Below are positions 8,569-17,344 of a stretch of DNA of 64,000 nucleotides, piece after piece. Numbering within the stretch: the first letter of the stretch is position 1; each line of letters begins with the position of its first letter. The translations under genes and the position numbers were made by a program. The stretch is from the NCBI RefSeq assembly GCF_014648995.1, contig NZ_BMSE01000002.1:62001-126000 (forward strand). The letters run 5' to 3'. The notes under the pieces were generated by a model. That model was given only the letters and a program-made list of their open reading frames with translations. It was not told the origin of the DNA and did not search any database. Origin of the DNA: Streptomyces massasporeus. Lineage in GTDB: Bacteria > Actinomycetota > Actinomycetes > Streptomycetales > Streptomycetaceae.

Positions 8569-9573
8569 TCATGCCGTCCGGCGTGACGTGCTCGCCCGTT
8601 CCGTCAGCCGGGGCGCAAGGAGCGTCGTCTCCGGTACGGGGGTGCCGTGCAGCTTCCGTATCAGGAGGTCCACCGCGTGGGCGCCCAGCTCGTCGGCCGG
8701 CAGGGACACCGACGTGACCGGGACACGGGGCGTCGTCGCCAGGTCGTCGGGGCAGACGGCCATGACGGAGAGGTCGGCGGGGATGCGCAGGCCGAGATGC
8801 TCGAAGGCGGCGCTCAAGGGGGCCAGGAGAGGTTCGTTGTGGACGACCACGGCGGTGAGGGCCGGGTGCTCGTGGAGCAGCCGCTCGGCGAGCCGCGGGG
8901 CCGTGGCGGGGTCGGGGCCGCCCGGGTGGACGGACGAGGCCAGGCCGTGACGGGTGGCGGCCGTGGTGAAGCCGTGCATGAGGTGGTGGGCGTAGGCCGT
9001 TCTGCGGAGGTAGACCTCCGGGGGCGAGCCCACCAGGGCGACCGTGCGGTGGCCCAGCTCCGCCAGATGGTTCACGCATGCCTCGCCCGCCGCCCGGAAG
9101 TCGAGGTCGACGCAGGTCAGGCCGTATGCGCGCGCCGGGACACCGATCAGGACCGACGGGCGGTCCAGGGAGCGGAGCCGGGGGAGGCGGGGGTCGTGGA
9201 GTTCCACGTCCGTCAGCAGCAGCCCGCCCACCGAAGCCGTGTCCACGGCGCGGCTCAGACCCGCCTCGGCCTCCTCCTGGGTGAGCAGCAGGACGTCGTG
9301 GTCGTGCGCCCGGGCCGTCGTCACCACCGACACCACCAGCCGCATCACCACCGGGACGTGCACACCGGCGCGGAGCGGAGCCGCCAGGGCCAGGACGTTC
9401 GGCTCGCCGCCGGCCAGGGCGCGGGCGGCGTGGGGGCGGTAGCCCAGGTCGCGGGCGGCCGCCTCGACGCGGCGCCGGGTCTCGTCGGAGATCGGGCGCT
9501 TGCCGCTCAGCGCGTAGGAGACGGTGCTGGGGGAGACCCCGGCCCGCCGTGCCACGTCCGTGATCTTGACCAT
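8569..9573 (-). CDS. LacI-family transcriptional regulator of the adjacent alpha-xylosidase
   Basis: This 334-residue repressor has an N-terminal helix-turn-helix and hinge helix (KITDVARRAGVSPSTVSYAL, then ARALAGG) followed by a periplasmic-binding-protein-like sugar-sensing domain. The ATG overlaps the stop of the upstream glycosidase gene (TGATG), so the two are translationally coupled. A perfect palindrome of LacI type (GTCGAAGCGCTTCGAC, 11871-11886) lies in front of that operon. The simplest reading is an autoregulated repressor released by a xylose-containing oligosaccharide. The effector is inferred from the neighbour only. Confidence 0.9.
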   Translation of the reverse strand: MVKITDVARRAGVSPSTVSYALSGKRPISDETRRRVEAAARDLGYRPHAARALAGGEPNVLALAAPLRAGVHVPVVMRLVVSVVTTARAHDHDVLLLTQEEAEAGLSRAVDTASVGGLLLTDVELHDPRLPRLRSLDRPSVLIGVPARAYGLTCVDLDFRAAGEACVNHLAELGHRTVALVGSPPEVYLRRTAYAHHLMHGFTTAATRHGLASSVHPGGPDPATAPRLAERLLHEHPALTAVVVHNEPLLAPLSAAFEHLGLRIPADLSVMAVCPDDLATTPRVPVTSVSLPADELGAHAVDLLIRKLHGTPVPETTLLAPRLTERASTSRRTA

Positions 9574-11822
9574 CAGCCGAGATCCAGTGTGAGGAGGCCC
9601 GTGCCGGGCGCGGCCTGGACCTCGCGGTCGCCCGCGGCCAGGCTCCAGGCGGCCGCCGGGGCGGCGCACGTCGCCCGCAGGGTGTTCCCCTCGCGGGCGA
9701 CCGTGAAGGTCACGTCCCCGACCGGCACCGTCACCTCGTCGCCGGGCCGCAGACCGTACGCCCGCAGCGTCACCCCGTCGGCGTGGTCGTAGTCCGGGCG
9801 GTCGTCCCGCGCGCCGACCGGGATCACCGCGCCGGGCCGGACCAGCAGCGGCGCGCTCAGGAAGCCGTGGTGCTCCCGCACCCAGCGCGGGCCCGTCACC
9901 GTCCCGCCGGTCACGAAGTGCGTCCAGGTGCCCTCCGGGACGTAGTACGTGACGTCGCCCTCGTCGCTGAACACCGGGGCGACCAGCAGGTCCGGGCCGA
10001 GCATGTACTGCCGTTCCAGGTGCGCGCACCCCGGGTCGTCCGGGAACTCCAGCACCATCGCGCGCATCACGGGCAGGCCCTCGGTGTGAGCCGTGCGGGC
10101 CGTCTCGTACAGGTAGGGCATGAGGCGGAGCTTCAGCCGGGTGAAGTGGCGGGCCACGTCCACCGACTCCTCGTCGAACAGCCAGGGCACCCGGTAGGAG
10201 CTGCTGCCGTGCAGGCGGCTGTGCGAGGAGAGCAGCCCGAAGGCCAGCCAGCGCTTGAACAGGGCGGGTGTGGGGGTGCCCTCGAAGCCGCCGATGTCAT
10301 GGCTCCAGAAGCCGAATCCCGACAGGCCGAGGGACAGGCCGCCGCGCAGCGACTCCGCCATCGACTCGTACGTCGCCTCGCAGTCGCCGCCCCAGTGCAC
10401 GGGGAACTGCTGGCTCCCCGCGGTCGCGGAGCGGGCGAAGAGCACGGCCTCCCGCTCACCGCGGTGCTTGCGCAGCACCTCGAAGACCGTGCGGTTGTAC
10501 AGGTACGTGTAGTAGTTGTGCATCCCCTCCGGGTCCGAGCCGTCTGACCAGACCACGTCGAGGGGCACTCGTTCACCGAAGTCGGTCTTGAAGCAGTCGA
10601 CGCCCTGCGCGAGCAGCGTCTCCAGTTTGGCGGCGTACCAGTCGCGGGCGGCCGGTGACGTGAAGTCGACCAGGGCCATCCCGGGCTGCCACATGTCCCA
10701 CTGCCAGACCGAGCCGTCCGGGCGCTTCAGCAGGTGCCCGAGCGCCCGGCCCTCGGCGAACAGCGGGGAGCGCTGGGCGATGTACGGATTGATCCAGACG
10801 GAGACGTGCAGGTCACGGGCCTTCAGCCGGGCCAGCATGCCCTCCGGGTCGGGGAAGACACGGGAATCCCACCGGAAGTCGCACCAGTTGTGCTCGCGCA
10901 TCCAGAAGCAGTCGAAGTGGAAGACGGACAGCGGCAGTTCACGCTCCCGCATGCCGTCGATGAAGGAGGTCACCGTCTCCTCGTCGTACGAGGTGGTGAA
11001 CGACGTCGACAGCCACAGGCCGAACGACCAGGCGGGCGGCAGGGCCGGGCGGCCGGTCAGGGCCGTGTACCTGCGCAGGATGTCCTTCGGGGTCGGGCCG
11101 TGGATGACGTAGTACGTCAGCTCCTGGGTCTCCGCGCTGAACTGCACCCGGGAGACCACCTCCGAGGCGACCTCGAAGGACACCCGGCCCGGGTGGTCGA
11201 CGAAGACGCCGTAGCCCGCGTCCGTGAGGTAGAACGGCACGTTCTTGTAGGCCTGTTCGCTGCACGTGCCGCCGTCGGACTGCCAGATGTCGACGACCTG
11301 CCCGTTCTTCACCAGCGGGCCGAAGCGCTCACCGAGGCCGTAGACGGACGTGCCGACGTTGAGGATCAGCTGTTCGCGCAGGTGGTGCCCGCCGGAGGCG
11401 TCCGTCATGATGCCCGCGTTCCTGTGGCCGCTGCTGGTGAGCGTGCGGCCGTGCGCGCGGAACTCGACGTGCCAGGGGCCGCCCCGGGCCAGCCGGAGCG
11501 AGAGGTCGCCGGAGGTCAGGGTCGCGTGCTCGTCGTCGTACGAGATCTCCGCGGAGGTGTCCGACGCCGTGAGCTCGAACTCGGGGCCGCGGGGCTCGCC
11601 ACCGGTGAAGTGCGTCAGGGTCAGGCCGATGACGCCGGGCATGGGGGTGTGGGCCCGGACCGTGAGGACCGGGCCGGTCATCAGGTCGCCACGGGAGCGG
11701 ACGGGCCGGGTCGGGGCGTGGATCTCCAGTGTGCCGTCCGACTCGGTGACGTCGAGGACCTGGGCCGGATGGGCCGCGGTGACGCCCTCGCGCAGGAGCC
11801 AGTAGCCGTCGGTGAACTTCAT
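9573..11822 (-). CDS. Alpha-xylosidase, glycoside hydrolase family 31 (YicI-like)
   Basis: This 749-residue enzyme removes alpha-linked xylose from oligosaccharides such as isoprimeverose (xyloglucan fragments). The segment DCFKTDFGERVP contains the nucleophile Asp (about residue 414), and HWGGDCEATYESM contains the acid/base Asp (about 480). The following SLGLSGFGFWSHDIGGFEG stretch closely matches E. coli YicI as I recall it, separating it from alpha-glucosidases. There is no signal peptide, so it is cytoplasmic. The chosen ATG (MKFTDGYW) has AGGGA upstream. The open frame extends 15 codons further through an 18-bp duplication, so longer starts cannot be excluded. The lacI-type gene follows with overlap. 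No dedicated sugar importer is adjacent. Confidence 0.9.
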   Translation of the reverse strand: MKFTDGYWLLREGVTAAHPAQVLDVTESDGTLEIHAPTRPVRSRGDLMTGPVLTVRAHTPMPGVIGLTLTHFTGGEPRGPEFELTASDTSAEISYDDEHATLTSGDLSLRLARGGPWHVEFRAHGRTLTSSGHRNAGIMTDASGGHHLREQLILNVGTSVYGLGERFGPLVKNGQVVDIWQSDGGTCSEQAYKNVPFYLTDAGYGVFVDHPGRVSFEVASEVVSRVQFSAETQELTYYVIHGPTPKDILRRYTALTGRPALPPAWSFGLWLSTSFTTSYDEETVTSFIDGMRERELPLSVFHFDCFWMREHNWCDFRWDSRVFPDPEGMLARLKARDLHVSVWINPYIAQRSPLFAEGRALGHLLKRPDGSVWQWDMWQPGMALVDFTSPAARDWYAAKLETLLAQGVDCFKTDFGERVPLDVVWSDGSDPEGMHNYYTYLYNRTVFEVLRKHRGEREAVLFARSATAGSQQFPVHWGGDCEATYESMAESLRGGLSLGLSGFGFWSHDIGGFEGTPTPALFKRWLAFGLLSSHSRLHGSSSYRVPWLFDEESVDVARHFTRLKLRLMPYLYETARTAHTEGLPVMRAMVLEFPDDPGCAHLERQYMLGPDLLVAPVFSDEGDVTYYVPEGTWTHFVTGGTVTGPRWVREHHGFLSAPLLVRPGAVIPVGARDDRPDYDHADGVTLRAYGLRPGDEVTVPVGDVTFTVAREGNTLRATCAAPAAAWSLAAGDREVQAAPGTGLLTLDLG

Positions 11823-11834
11823 GTGGGGGTCCCT

Positions 11835-11869
11835 ACTCTCCCGGCGCACGACACTCTCCCGGCGCACGA
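11835..11869. repeat. 17-bp direct repeat in the leader of the alpha-xylosidase gene
   Basis: The same 17 bases (ACTCTCCCGGCGCACGA) occur at 11835-11851 and 11853-11869, one base apart, a period of 18. The repeat lies between the operator and the start codon. On the minus strand each copy contains GGGAGAG, which resembles a ribosome binding site. Confidence 0.85.
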
Positions 11870-11870
11870 A

Positions 11871-11886
11871 GTCGAAGCGCTTCGAC
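11871..11886. promoter_or_regulatory. LacI-type operator upstream of alpha-xylosidase
   Basis: GTCGAAGCGCTTCGAC is a perfect 16-bp palindrome with the central CG common to LacI-family operators. It is centred 56 bp before the xylosidase ATG. A related core, GAAGCGATTC (one mismatch to GAAGCGCTTC), lies 67 bp away at 11941-11950 in the 3' end of the MFS gene and could be a second half of a looping operator pair. Confidence 0.75.
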
Positions 11887-11916
11887 GATCGAACGTATGC
11901 GGGGGGCGTGAGGGCG

Positions 11917-13125
11917 TCAATGGGATGCGAGACACTTGGTGAAGCGATTCGAAGGGCTGCGCAGGGACAACGCCAGGGCCATGGCTGCCGCCATCACCGG
12001 GACCACGTAACCCGCCGTCGGGGAGAAGTGCTCGACCGTCCAGCCGCCGATCGCGCTGCCGGAGGCGATGCCGCCGAGCAGGCCGGTCACGGCGAGGGTC
12101 ATGCCCTCGTTCAGCCTGCCCTCGGGAGTGCGCTCCTGGACCAGCGTCATGGTGGTCACCATCGTCGGGGCCGTCGCCATCCCGGCAACCAGCAGCGCGG
12201 CTGCCAGCAGCAGGAGCGAACCGGTGAGGGACGCGGCCAGCAGTGGCAGAGTCAACAGCGCCGCCATCGCCGCCACGCACCAGGGCAGCCGGGCCGCGGC
12301 CGGACCGTCGGGCTTCACGGCGCCGTACAGCAGGCCCGCCACGCAGGAGCCCGCCGCCTGGAGCGCGAGCACGATTCCGGCCGCCGACTGCCGCCCCTGC
12401 GCGTCGGCGAACGCGAGCGTGACGACCTCCGTCGCGCCGAAGACGCCGCCCATGGCCAGGCAGACCGCGAGCAGTGGGGGCATGCCGGGGGCGCGCAGGG
12501 GCGCCCTTCCGGGTAGGTGCGCGCGGACCGGGGGCTCCGTTGCGCGCTGGCTTGTGAACAGGACCATGCCGGTCAGCAGCAGCGCCGCGCCCGCGAGAGT
12601 GCCCGCCTCGGGGAAGAGCGTCCCGCAGAGGAAGGCCGCGAGCACCGGGCCCAGCATGAAGCACAGTTCGTCCGCCGCCTGCTCGAAGGAGTTGGCGGTG
12701 TGCAGTGCCTTCGCGTCGCCGGCCAGCAGATGTGCCCAGCGGGCCCGGGACATTCCGCCGGTGTTGGGGGTCGTGGCGGTGGCGGCGTAGGAGGCGAACA
12801 GGGTCCAGTCGGGGGCGTCGTGGCGCACGCACAGCAGCAGGGAGAGGGAGCCCAGGACGGCGATCACCGTGGCGGGCAGGGCCACTCGGGCCTGGCCGTG
12901 CCGGTCGACGAGCCGGGCGGTCCATGGCGCGACCAGGGCGGTCGCCGCGAGTCCCGTCGCCGTGACGGCACCGGCGAGGGCGTAGGAGCCCCGGGTTCCG
13001 GCGATCATCATGACCGCGCTGACGCTGAACATGCCCATCGGCAGGCGGGCGAGCAGGTTCCCGGCCGTGAAGGCACGGGCGCCGGGGAGGCGGAACAGGC
13101 GGCGGTACGGGGAGAGTTGCGGCAT
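11917..13125 (-). CDS. Major facilitator superfamily transporter, 12 helices
   Basis: This 402-residue protein is made of alternating hydrophobic helices and short loops. The MFS loop 2-3 signature is visible as APWTARLVDRHGQARVALP, and a matching central loop precedes the second half. The first and second halves have about six helices each. The ATG at 13125 (MPQLSPYRRL) was chosen over an upstream extension that is not hydrophobic and shows no homology signal. The gene precedes the alpha-xylosidase on the same strand but is separated by 94 bp holding the operator, so joint regulation is uncertain. The substrate is unknown, and the sequence does not resemble the GPH xyloside symporters paired with YicI in E. 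coli. Confidence 0.8.
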   Translation of the reverse strand: MPQLSPYRRLFRLPGARAFTAGNLLARLPMGMFSVSAVMMIAGTRGSYALAGAVTATGLAATALVAPWTARLVDRHGQARVALPATVIAVLGSLSLLLCVRHDAPDWTLFASYAATATTPNTGGMSRARWAHLLAGDAKALHTANSFEQAADELCFMLGPVLAAFLCGTLFPEAGTLAGAALLLTGMVLFTSQRATEPPVRAHLPGRAPLRAPGMPPLLAVCLAMGGVFGATEVVTLAFADAQGRQSAAGIVLALQAAGSCVAGLLYGAVKPDGPAAARLPWCVAAMAALLTLPLLAASLTGSLLLLAAALLVAGMATAPTMVTTMTLVQERTPEGRLNEGMTLAVTGLLGGIASGSAIGGWTVEHFSPTAGYVVPVMAAAMALALSLRSPSNRFTKCLASH

Positions 13126-13278
13126 GCGTCCACCGTCACCCGGGGACGATCGGGCGGTCCAACACCTGTTCCGTGCGCAGTCACGCACCTGGGTTGTGAA
13201 TCGCGCGGGTGCGGCCGAAAAGGGCATGGCGGAAAAGGTTCGCTCACTGTTCTTCATACAGAGATATGGAGATTCCTA

Positions 13279-13620
13279 ATGCTCCTCATGACGCATGGAA
13301 AAGATGCTCATTCGGGAAAATCCTTCACTCGTTTGCCGCGCATCCGCCGAAGTGGGGCGACGGTTAGTCGGTACATGACCGAGGCGACCAGGAAAGACGG
13401 CTGGGCGGTAACGCTCGGCCCGTACACCTACATTCCCGCTCCAGCGCACTCGTCGGCGACCGTCAACGGGACGCTCACCAGAGGGGGTTGCCCGGTCACG
13501 TTGCAGGTGACGGAGTCGCTTCTGCGGGATTTCATCGACGCCATGAGCACGCTGGAAAAGGATCTCGCACGGCGGTGGATCAGTGCGACGGATTGGCCCG
13601 CTTTCGCGCTTGCGGAATAG
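13279..13620 (+). CDS. Hypothetical protein, 113 residues
   Basis: A GGAG motif at 13268-13271, seven bases before the ATG at 13279, supports the start. The protein begins with a Lys/Arg/Ser-rich stretch and then has an aromatic segment (GWAVTLGPYTYIPAP) and a C-terminal amphipathic helix (SLLRDFIDAMSTLEKDLARRW). It has no signal peptide, membrane helix or motif that I recognise. The first 30 codons are less GC-rich than neighbouring genes. A membrane-protein gene begins 12 bp downstream, so the two may form an operon. Confidence 0.55.
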   Translation: MLLMTHGKDAHSGKSFTRLPRIRRSGATVSRYMTEATRKDGWAVTLGPYTYIPAPAHSSATVNGTLTRGGCPVTLQVTESLLRDFIDAMSTLEKDLARRWISATDWPAFALAE

Positions 13621-13632
13621 TCGGGGCGCGCC

Positions 13633-14457
13633 ATGTACGACAAGGTAGAGGGCACCGGCCGGCATCGGGCTCCGGCCCGGGATTTCATCACCCCACTGAC
13701 CCCGCCGGACCCGACCTGGGACCCCGCCGAGGAACTGGCGTTCATCCTCGAGGAGGCCCTCGGGGAGCAGGCGGCGAGGATCCCCGCCCCCCGTGACGAG
13801 GATCGGGACCCGGACCCGGCACCCGCGCCCGCCCAGGGCACCCACATGCGGCGGCTCCAGGACATCACCGAGGAACTCCCACCGGTGCGGGATCTCCCCC
13901 GGCGGCACCGCAAGGTCCGGACCCGCAAGGCCCCGGGCGTGCTCCGCACCACCAGCTTCCTCGTCGCCGCCCTCGCGGCCGTCATCGGTCTGGCGGTGAG
14001 CCTCCTGAGCGGCATGGTCGCCTACGACCCCCTGCGCTCGGTCGCCGTGTCCCCCGCGGCGAGGGGCCTGCGCACCTGGTGGCCCCTGCTGGTGTACGGG
14101 CCCTGGCTGGTGGGTTCCCTGTCCGTCCTGCGGGCCGCGCTGCACCAGCGCCGTGCCGTGCACTCCTGGTGCGTGGTCCTGGTCTTCTCCTCCATCGCCG
14201 TCCTGCTGTGCGTCGTCCAGGCACCCCGGACGGTCCTCGGCACCGCGGCGGCCGCCCTGCCCGGCCTCGCCGCCCTGGCGTGCTTCCAGCAGGTCGTCCG
14301 CCAGATCACGCTGACCAGGCCGCCGATGCGGTCGGTACCTCGGCACCGGGTGGGGCAGGCTCCGTCCGCGGACGGCCGGAAGAGGGCGGAAGGCGTGAAC
14401 GCCACGGAGGTCCGGACGGGCGAGGGAGAGACGCCCGGGAAGAAGCCCGGCTCTTGA
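13633..14457 (+). CDS. Hypothetical membrane protein with cytosolic Pro/Asp-rich head (possibly DUF2637-like)
   Basis: This 274-residue protein has an acidic, Pro-rich N-terminal region to about residue 75, a basic stretch (PRRHRKVRTRKAPG), then about four hydrophobic segments between residues 98 and 220 (for example FLVAALAAVIGLAVSLLSGM and WCVVLVFSSIAVLLCVVQAP), and a charged tail. The arrangement recalls the DUF2637/SpdB-like membrane proteins common in Streptomyces, but I cannot confirm that by eye. It sits directly after the hypothetical 113-residue gene and 42 bp before a LysR regulator that has its own -10 box. Confidence 0.65.
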   Translation: MYDKVEGTGRHRAPARDFITPLTPPDPTWDPAEELAFILEEALGEQAARIPAPRDEDRDPDPAPAPAQGTHMRRLQDITEELPPVRDLPRRHRKVRTRKAPGVLRTTSFLVAALAAVIGLAVSLLSGMVAYDPLRSVAVSPAARGLRTWWPLLVYGPWLVGSLSVLRAALHQRRAVHSWCVVLVFSSIAVLLCVVQAPRTVLGTAAAALPGLAALACFQQVVRQITLTRPPMRSVPRHRVGQAPSADGRKRAEGVNATEVRTGEGETPGKKPGS

Positions 14458-14499
14458 TCCTCTGATCCCGGGTGGTCCCGGCCGCTGTAGGTTCACCGC

Positions 14500-15465
14500 A
14501 TGGCCGCCCACCTCGACCCCCGTCTGCTGCGTGGCTTCGTCACCGTGGCCGAGGAACTGCACTTCACACGGGCGGCGGTGCGGTTGCACGTGGCTCAGCA
14601 GGCGCTCAGTCGGGACGTGCGGCGGCTGGAACGGGAGCTGGGGACCGAGCTGTTCGTGCGGACCACCCGGCAGGTGACGCTCACCCCGGACGGGGAACGG
14701 CTGCTGCCGCACGCCCGCCGGGTGCTCCACGCGCAGGACGAGCTGCTCGCCGCCTTCCACCAGGCCCGGCCGCTGCTGGTCGACCTCAACTCCCCGGGCC
14801 TGGTCACACCCCGCCGGGTGCTGCACGAGGCACGGGAACTCGCCCCTCACCACGAGCTGATGGCCCGCTACGAGAGCGGCCTGACCGGCGCCGCCGGTGA
14901 ACTGCTGGCCGGCCGGCTGGACGCGTCGTTCGGACGGTTCGCCGGGCTGGACCCGGCACTGCGGGCCGGGCTCGACCATCAGCCCGTGCGCTTCGAGCCG
15001 ATGGCGGTCGTCCTGCCCGAGGACCACCGGCTGGCCGCGTGTGAGTCCGTGCCGCTCGCCGAGCTGGCCGGCGAGAGCGTCTACGCGGGCGCCGGCAACC
15101 CGCGTACGCCGGAGTGGACCGGCCTCGCGCGGCTGCTCTTCGAGGGCCGCGGCATCGAAATCGCGCCACCCGCCCCGCTGGCCGTAGGAGAGGAGGAGTT
15201 CCAGCGGATCATGGCCAGAACGCGCAACCCGATCCTGGCCGTCGTGGGGTTCCCGGCGCTTGCGTCGACGGTGGTGCGGCCCCTGGTCGACCCCGTTCCC
15301 CTGTCCCCCGTTTCGCTGGTGTGGCGCAGGGGCCTGACCCACCCCGCGCTCGACGCGCTGCGCCGGGCCGCAGCCCGCCTGGCTGCGGAAATGGGGTGGC
15401 TGCGCAGGCCCGCGGGCACCTGGACACCGGCCGGAGACGATGTCCTCATGGCGTCTCACGACTGA
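14500..15465 (+). CDS. LysR-family transcriptional regulator
   Basis: This 321-residue regulator has an N-terminal winged helix-turn-helix (FVTVAEELHFTRAAVRLHVA through LERELGTELFVRTTRQVTLT), a linker helix, and a two-lobed effector-binding domain with typical segments such as FEPMAVVLPEDHRLA. It probably starts without a leader: TAGGTT at 14488-14493 lies six bases before the ATG. The matA-matB-acyltransferase set follows on the same strand after 159 bp, and the same order is remembered from S. coelicolor, so control of aggregation-polymer genes is plausible but not shown. Confidence 0.88.
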   Translation: MAAHLDPRLLRGFVTVAEELHFTRAAVRLHVAQQALSRDVRRLERELGTELFVRTTRQVTLTPDGERLLPHARRVLHAQDELLAAFHQARPLLVDLNSPGLVTPRRVLHEARELAPHHELMARYESGLTGAAGELLAGRLDASFGRFAGLDPALRAGLDHQPVRFEPMAVVLPEDHRLAACESVPLAELAGESVYAGAGNPRTPEWTGLARLLFEGRGIEIAPPAPLAVGEEEFQRIMARTRNPILAVVGFPALASTVVRPLVDPVPLSPVSLVWRRGLTHPALDALRRAAARLAAEMGWLRRPAGTWTPAGDDVLMASHD

Positions 15466-15624
15466 CACGATTCGACACGGCGCCCACACAGAACCTGCGC
15501 GTGCGCTACATTCGACGCCTGAGCACGGTGTGGTACGAGGGGGCGTTCGGACGGGTGGGGGCCCGGTCCGACGGCGGGTGCTCAGGTCGTCAAGCGCACC
15601 TGAACCATCCCTGGGGGGAAGTGC

Positions 15625-16626
15625 GTGCGCGTGAAAGAGTGGCGAGAAGACGCCCAACCCGAGTGGCCCGAGGCCGCTACGGCTACCGGAGAGCTCCCGT
15701 CGGACGGCAGAGCCCGGGACAGAAGTGCGACGCAGGTCTTCCCGGGCCGTGATGTCCGGGTGACCGGCCACGGGCTGCCCGCCGGGACGGAGATACTGCG
15801 CGGCATTCCCCGCCAGAGTGACGGCGAGGCCGGCTCGCGCGCCCCGGAACCGGGGAGCCGGACCGCGGTCCGTGACCCCTGGCAGGAGCAGGAGGTGGCG
15901 GGCCCGTCCGGGCACGCCACCGACGCGGACGGGCAGACCCACGATCCGCACGAGGTCACGGTCCAGCTCGACGCCGTGCAGCTCGGGGAGGGCTTCCTGC
16001 GGCAGGTGAAGGAGGGCCCGGGCGACGAGGCCGCCGCCGACCGGCCCGTCTTCGTCGACGAGTCCGGCCGCCGCAGCCGCCGCTACCGCCGCATCGGCAT
16101 GGCCGTCGCCCTGGCCTGCGGGGTCTACGCCGTCGTCATCGTCGCCACGCTGCTGTCGGGCAACTCCAACGCCCCCTGGCTGCCCGTGCCGACCAAGGAC
16201 GACAACCCGCCGGCGGGGCAGGTCGACAGCCCGCCGCTGACCGCCGAGTCGGCTCCGACCGGAGAGGCCGGCGACACCGGCGTCACCGCGCCGGGCAGCG
16301 CACCGGCGACCGGCGGGGCCACGGCACCCGTGCCCGGCCCCAGCGCCGCCGCACCCGGTGCCACCGCCGGCCCCGACCGTCCCGGCACGTCCGCCAAGCC
16401 CTCGCCGACCGCGACCCGGACCACCCCGGCGCCGGGCGGCAAGGCCACCGACCCGGCCCCGACCAAACCGGCGGACCCGCCGAGCACGCCGGCCACCGAC
16501 CCCACACCGACGGGCGAGCCCACGGCCACGCCCACGGAGACGACGGGCACCGGCGGCGACGGCGGCACGGTCGCGGAGGGCCCGGCCGAGCCGCAGCCCG
16601 TCGCCGAGACGCCCGCCGCGGCCTAG
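15625..16626 (+). CDS. matA: MatA-like single-pass membrane protein linked to the extracellular polymer genes
   Basis: This 333-residue protein has a 150-residue charged cytosolic region with no recognised domain, an Arg-rich stop (RRSRRYRR), one membrane helix (MAVALACGVYAVVIVATLL, about residues 158-176), and a long outer Pro/Thr/Ala/Gly-rich tail. The GTG start follows GGGGGGAA. From memory, SCO2963-SCO2962 (matAB) of S. coelicolor direct production of a PNAG-like polymer needed for mycelial aggregation, with a small membrane protein preceding the large synthase. Position and architecture fit that gene. The biochemical role of MatA is not evident from sequence. Confidence 0.65.
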   Translation: MRVKEWREDAQPEWPEAATATGELPSDGRARDRSATQVFPGRDVRVTGHGLPAGTEILRGIPRQSDGEAGSRAPEPGSRTAVRDPWQEQEVAGPSGHATDADGQTHDPHEVTVQLDAVQLGEGFLRQVKEGPGDEAAADRPVFVDESGRRSRRYRRIGMAVALACGVYAVVIVATLLSGNSNAPWLPVPTKDDNPPAGQVDSPPLTAESAPTGEAGDTGVTAPGSAPATGGATAPVPGPSAAAPGATAGPDRPGTSAKPSPTATRTTPAPGGKATDPAPTKPADPPSTPATDPTPTGEPTATPTETTGTGGDGGTVAEGPAEPQPVAETPAAA

Positions 16627-17344
16627 ACCGCGTCGCCGTCCGGACCGCGTCGTCGCCTGAACCGCGACGCTGCCCGAACCGCGCCGCGAAGCGGCGCCCG
16701 CCGCTCCGGGCGCCGCACAAGGTCCTTCCGGCCGGGCACCGCACGATCGCCTGTTCGGTCAGGCGCAGCATCAACGTCTGTTCGGCCGGGCGCAGCATCA
16801 CCGCCCTTCCGGTCGGGCGCAGCACCATCGCCCGTTCGGTCGGGTAACGCACCACCGCCCATCCGGCACCGCACCACCGCCCGTCCGGCCAGGCACCCCG
16901 CACCACCCGCCCATCCGGCAGGCACCCGCACCACCGCCCATCCGGCACCGCACCACCGTCTGTTCGACCGGGCACCGCACCGCCGCCCGTCCGGCCAGGC
17001 ACCCGCACCACCCGCCCATCCGGCAGGCACCCGCACCACCGCCCGTCCGGCAACGGCCAAGCACTTCCCACCGGCCCCGGCCGGCCCGGGGAAGTCGGGC
17101 TCTTCGGGGCGGCTCGGCGGCGGGGCCGCCTCTCGATCGAGGCCGGCCGCTCCGACCGACCCGCCCGCCGGTGCGGCGGACGCGCAACCGCGACGTCCCC
17201 GCCGGCCGGGCCCGTCCCCACCACACCGTCCGCCCGCCCCGTCTCCGCACCACCCCAATCCCGCACCGTCCGCCCGCCCCGTCCCCGCCCCGTCCGCCCG
17301 TCCCCGTACCACCCCATCCCGCACCACCCGGAGTACCACCACCC
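16627..17344. repeat. Repeat-filled 718-bp spacer between matA and matB
   Basis: The spacer is almost wholly low-complexity C/G-rich DNA. Between about 16741 and 17052 a degenerate unit close to CACCACCGCCCRTCCGG recurs at least eight times. Inside this field a block of about 60 bp is nearly identical at 16879-16939 and 16985-17043. A second field (about 17220-17340) repeats CGTCCGCCCGCCCCGTC-like units up to the matB start. No supported gene lies here; long open frames on both strands are products of the biased composition. Confidence 0.8.

Noticed and set aside
9573..10029. N-terminal extension of the LacI-type regulator to 10029
   Set aside because: The extension lies antisense-free but inside the xylosidase gene in another frame, and the HTH begins exactly at the ATG at 9573.
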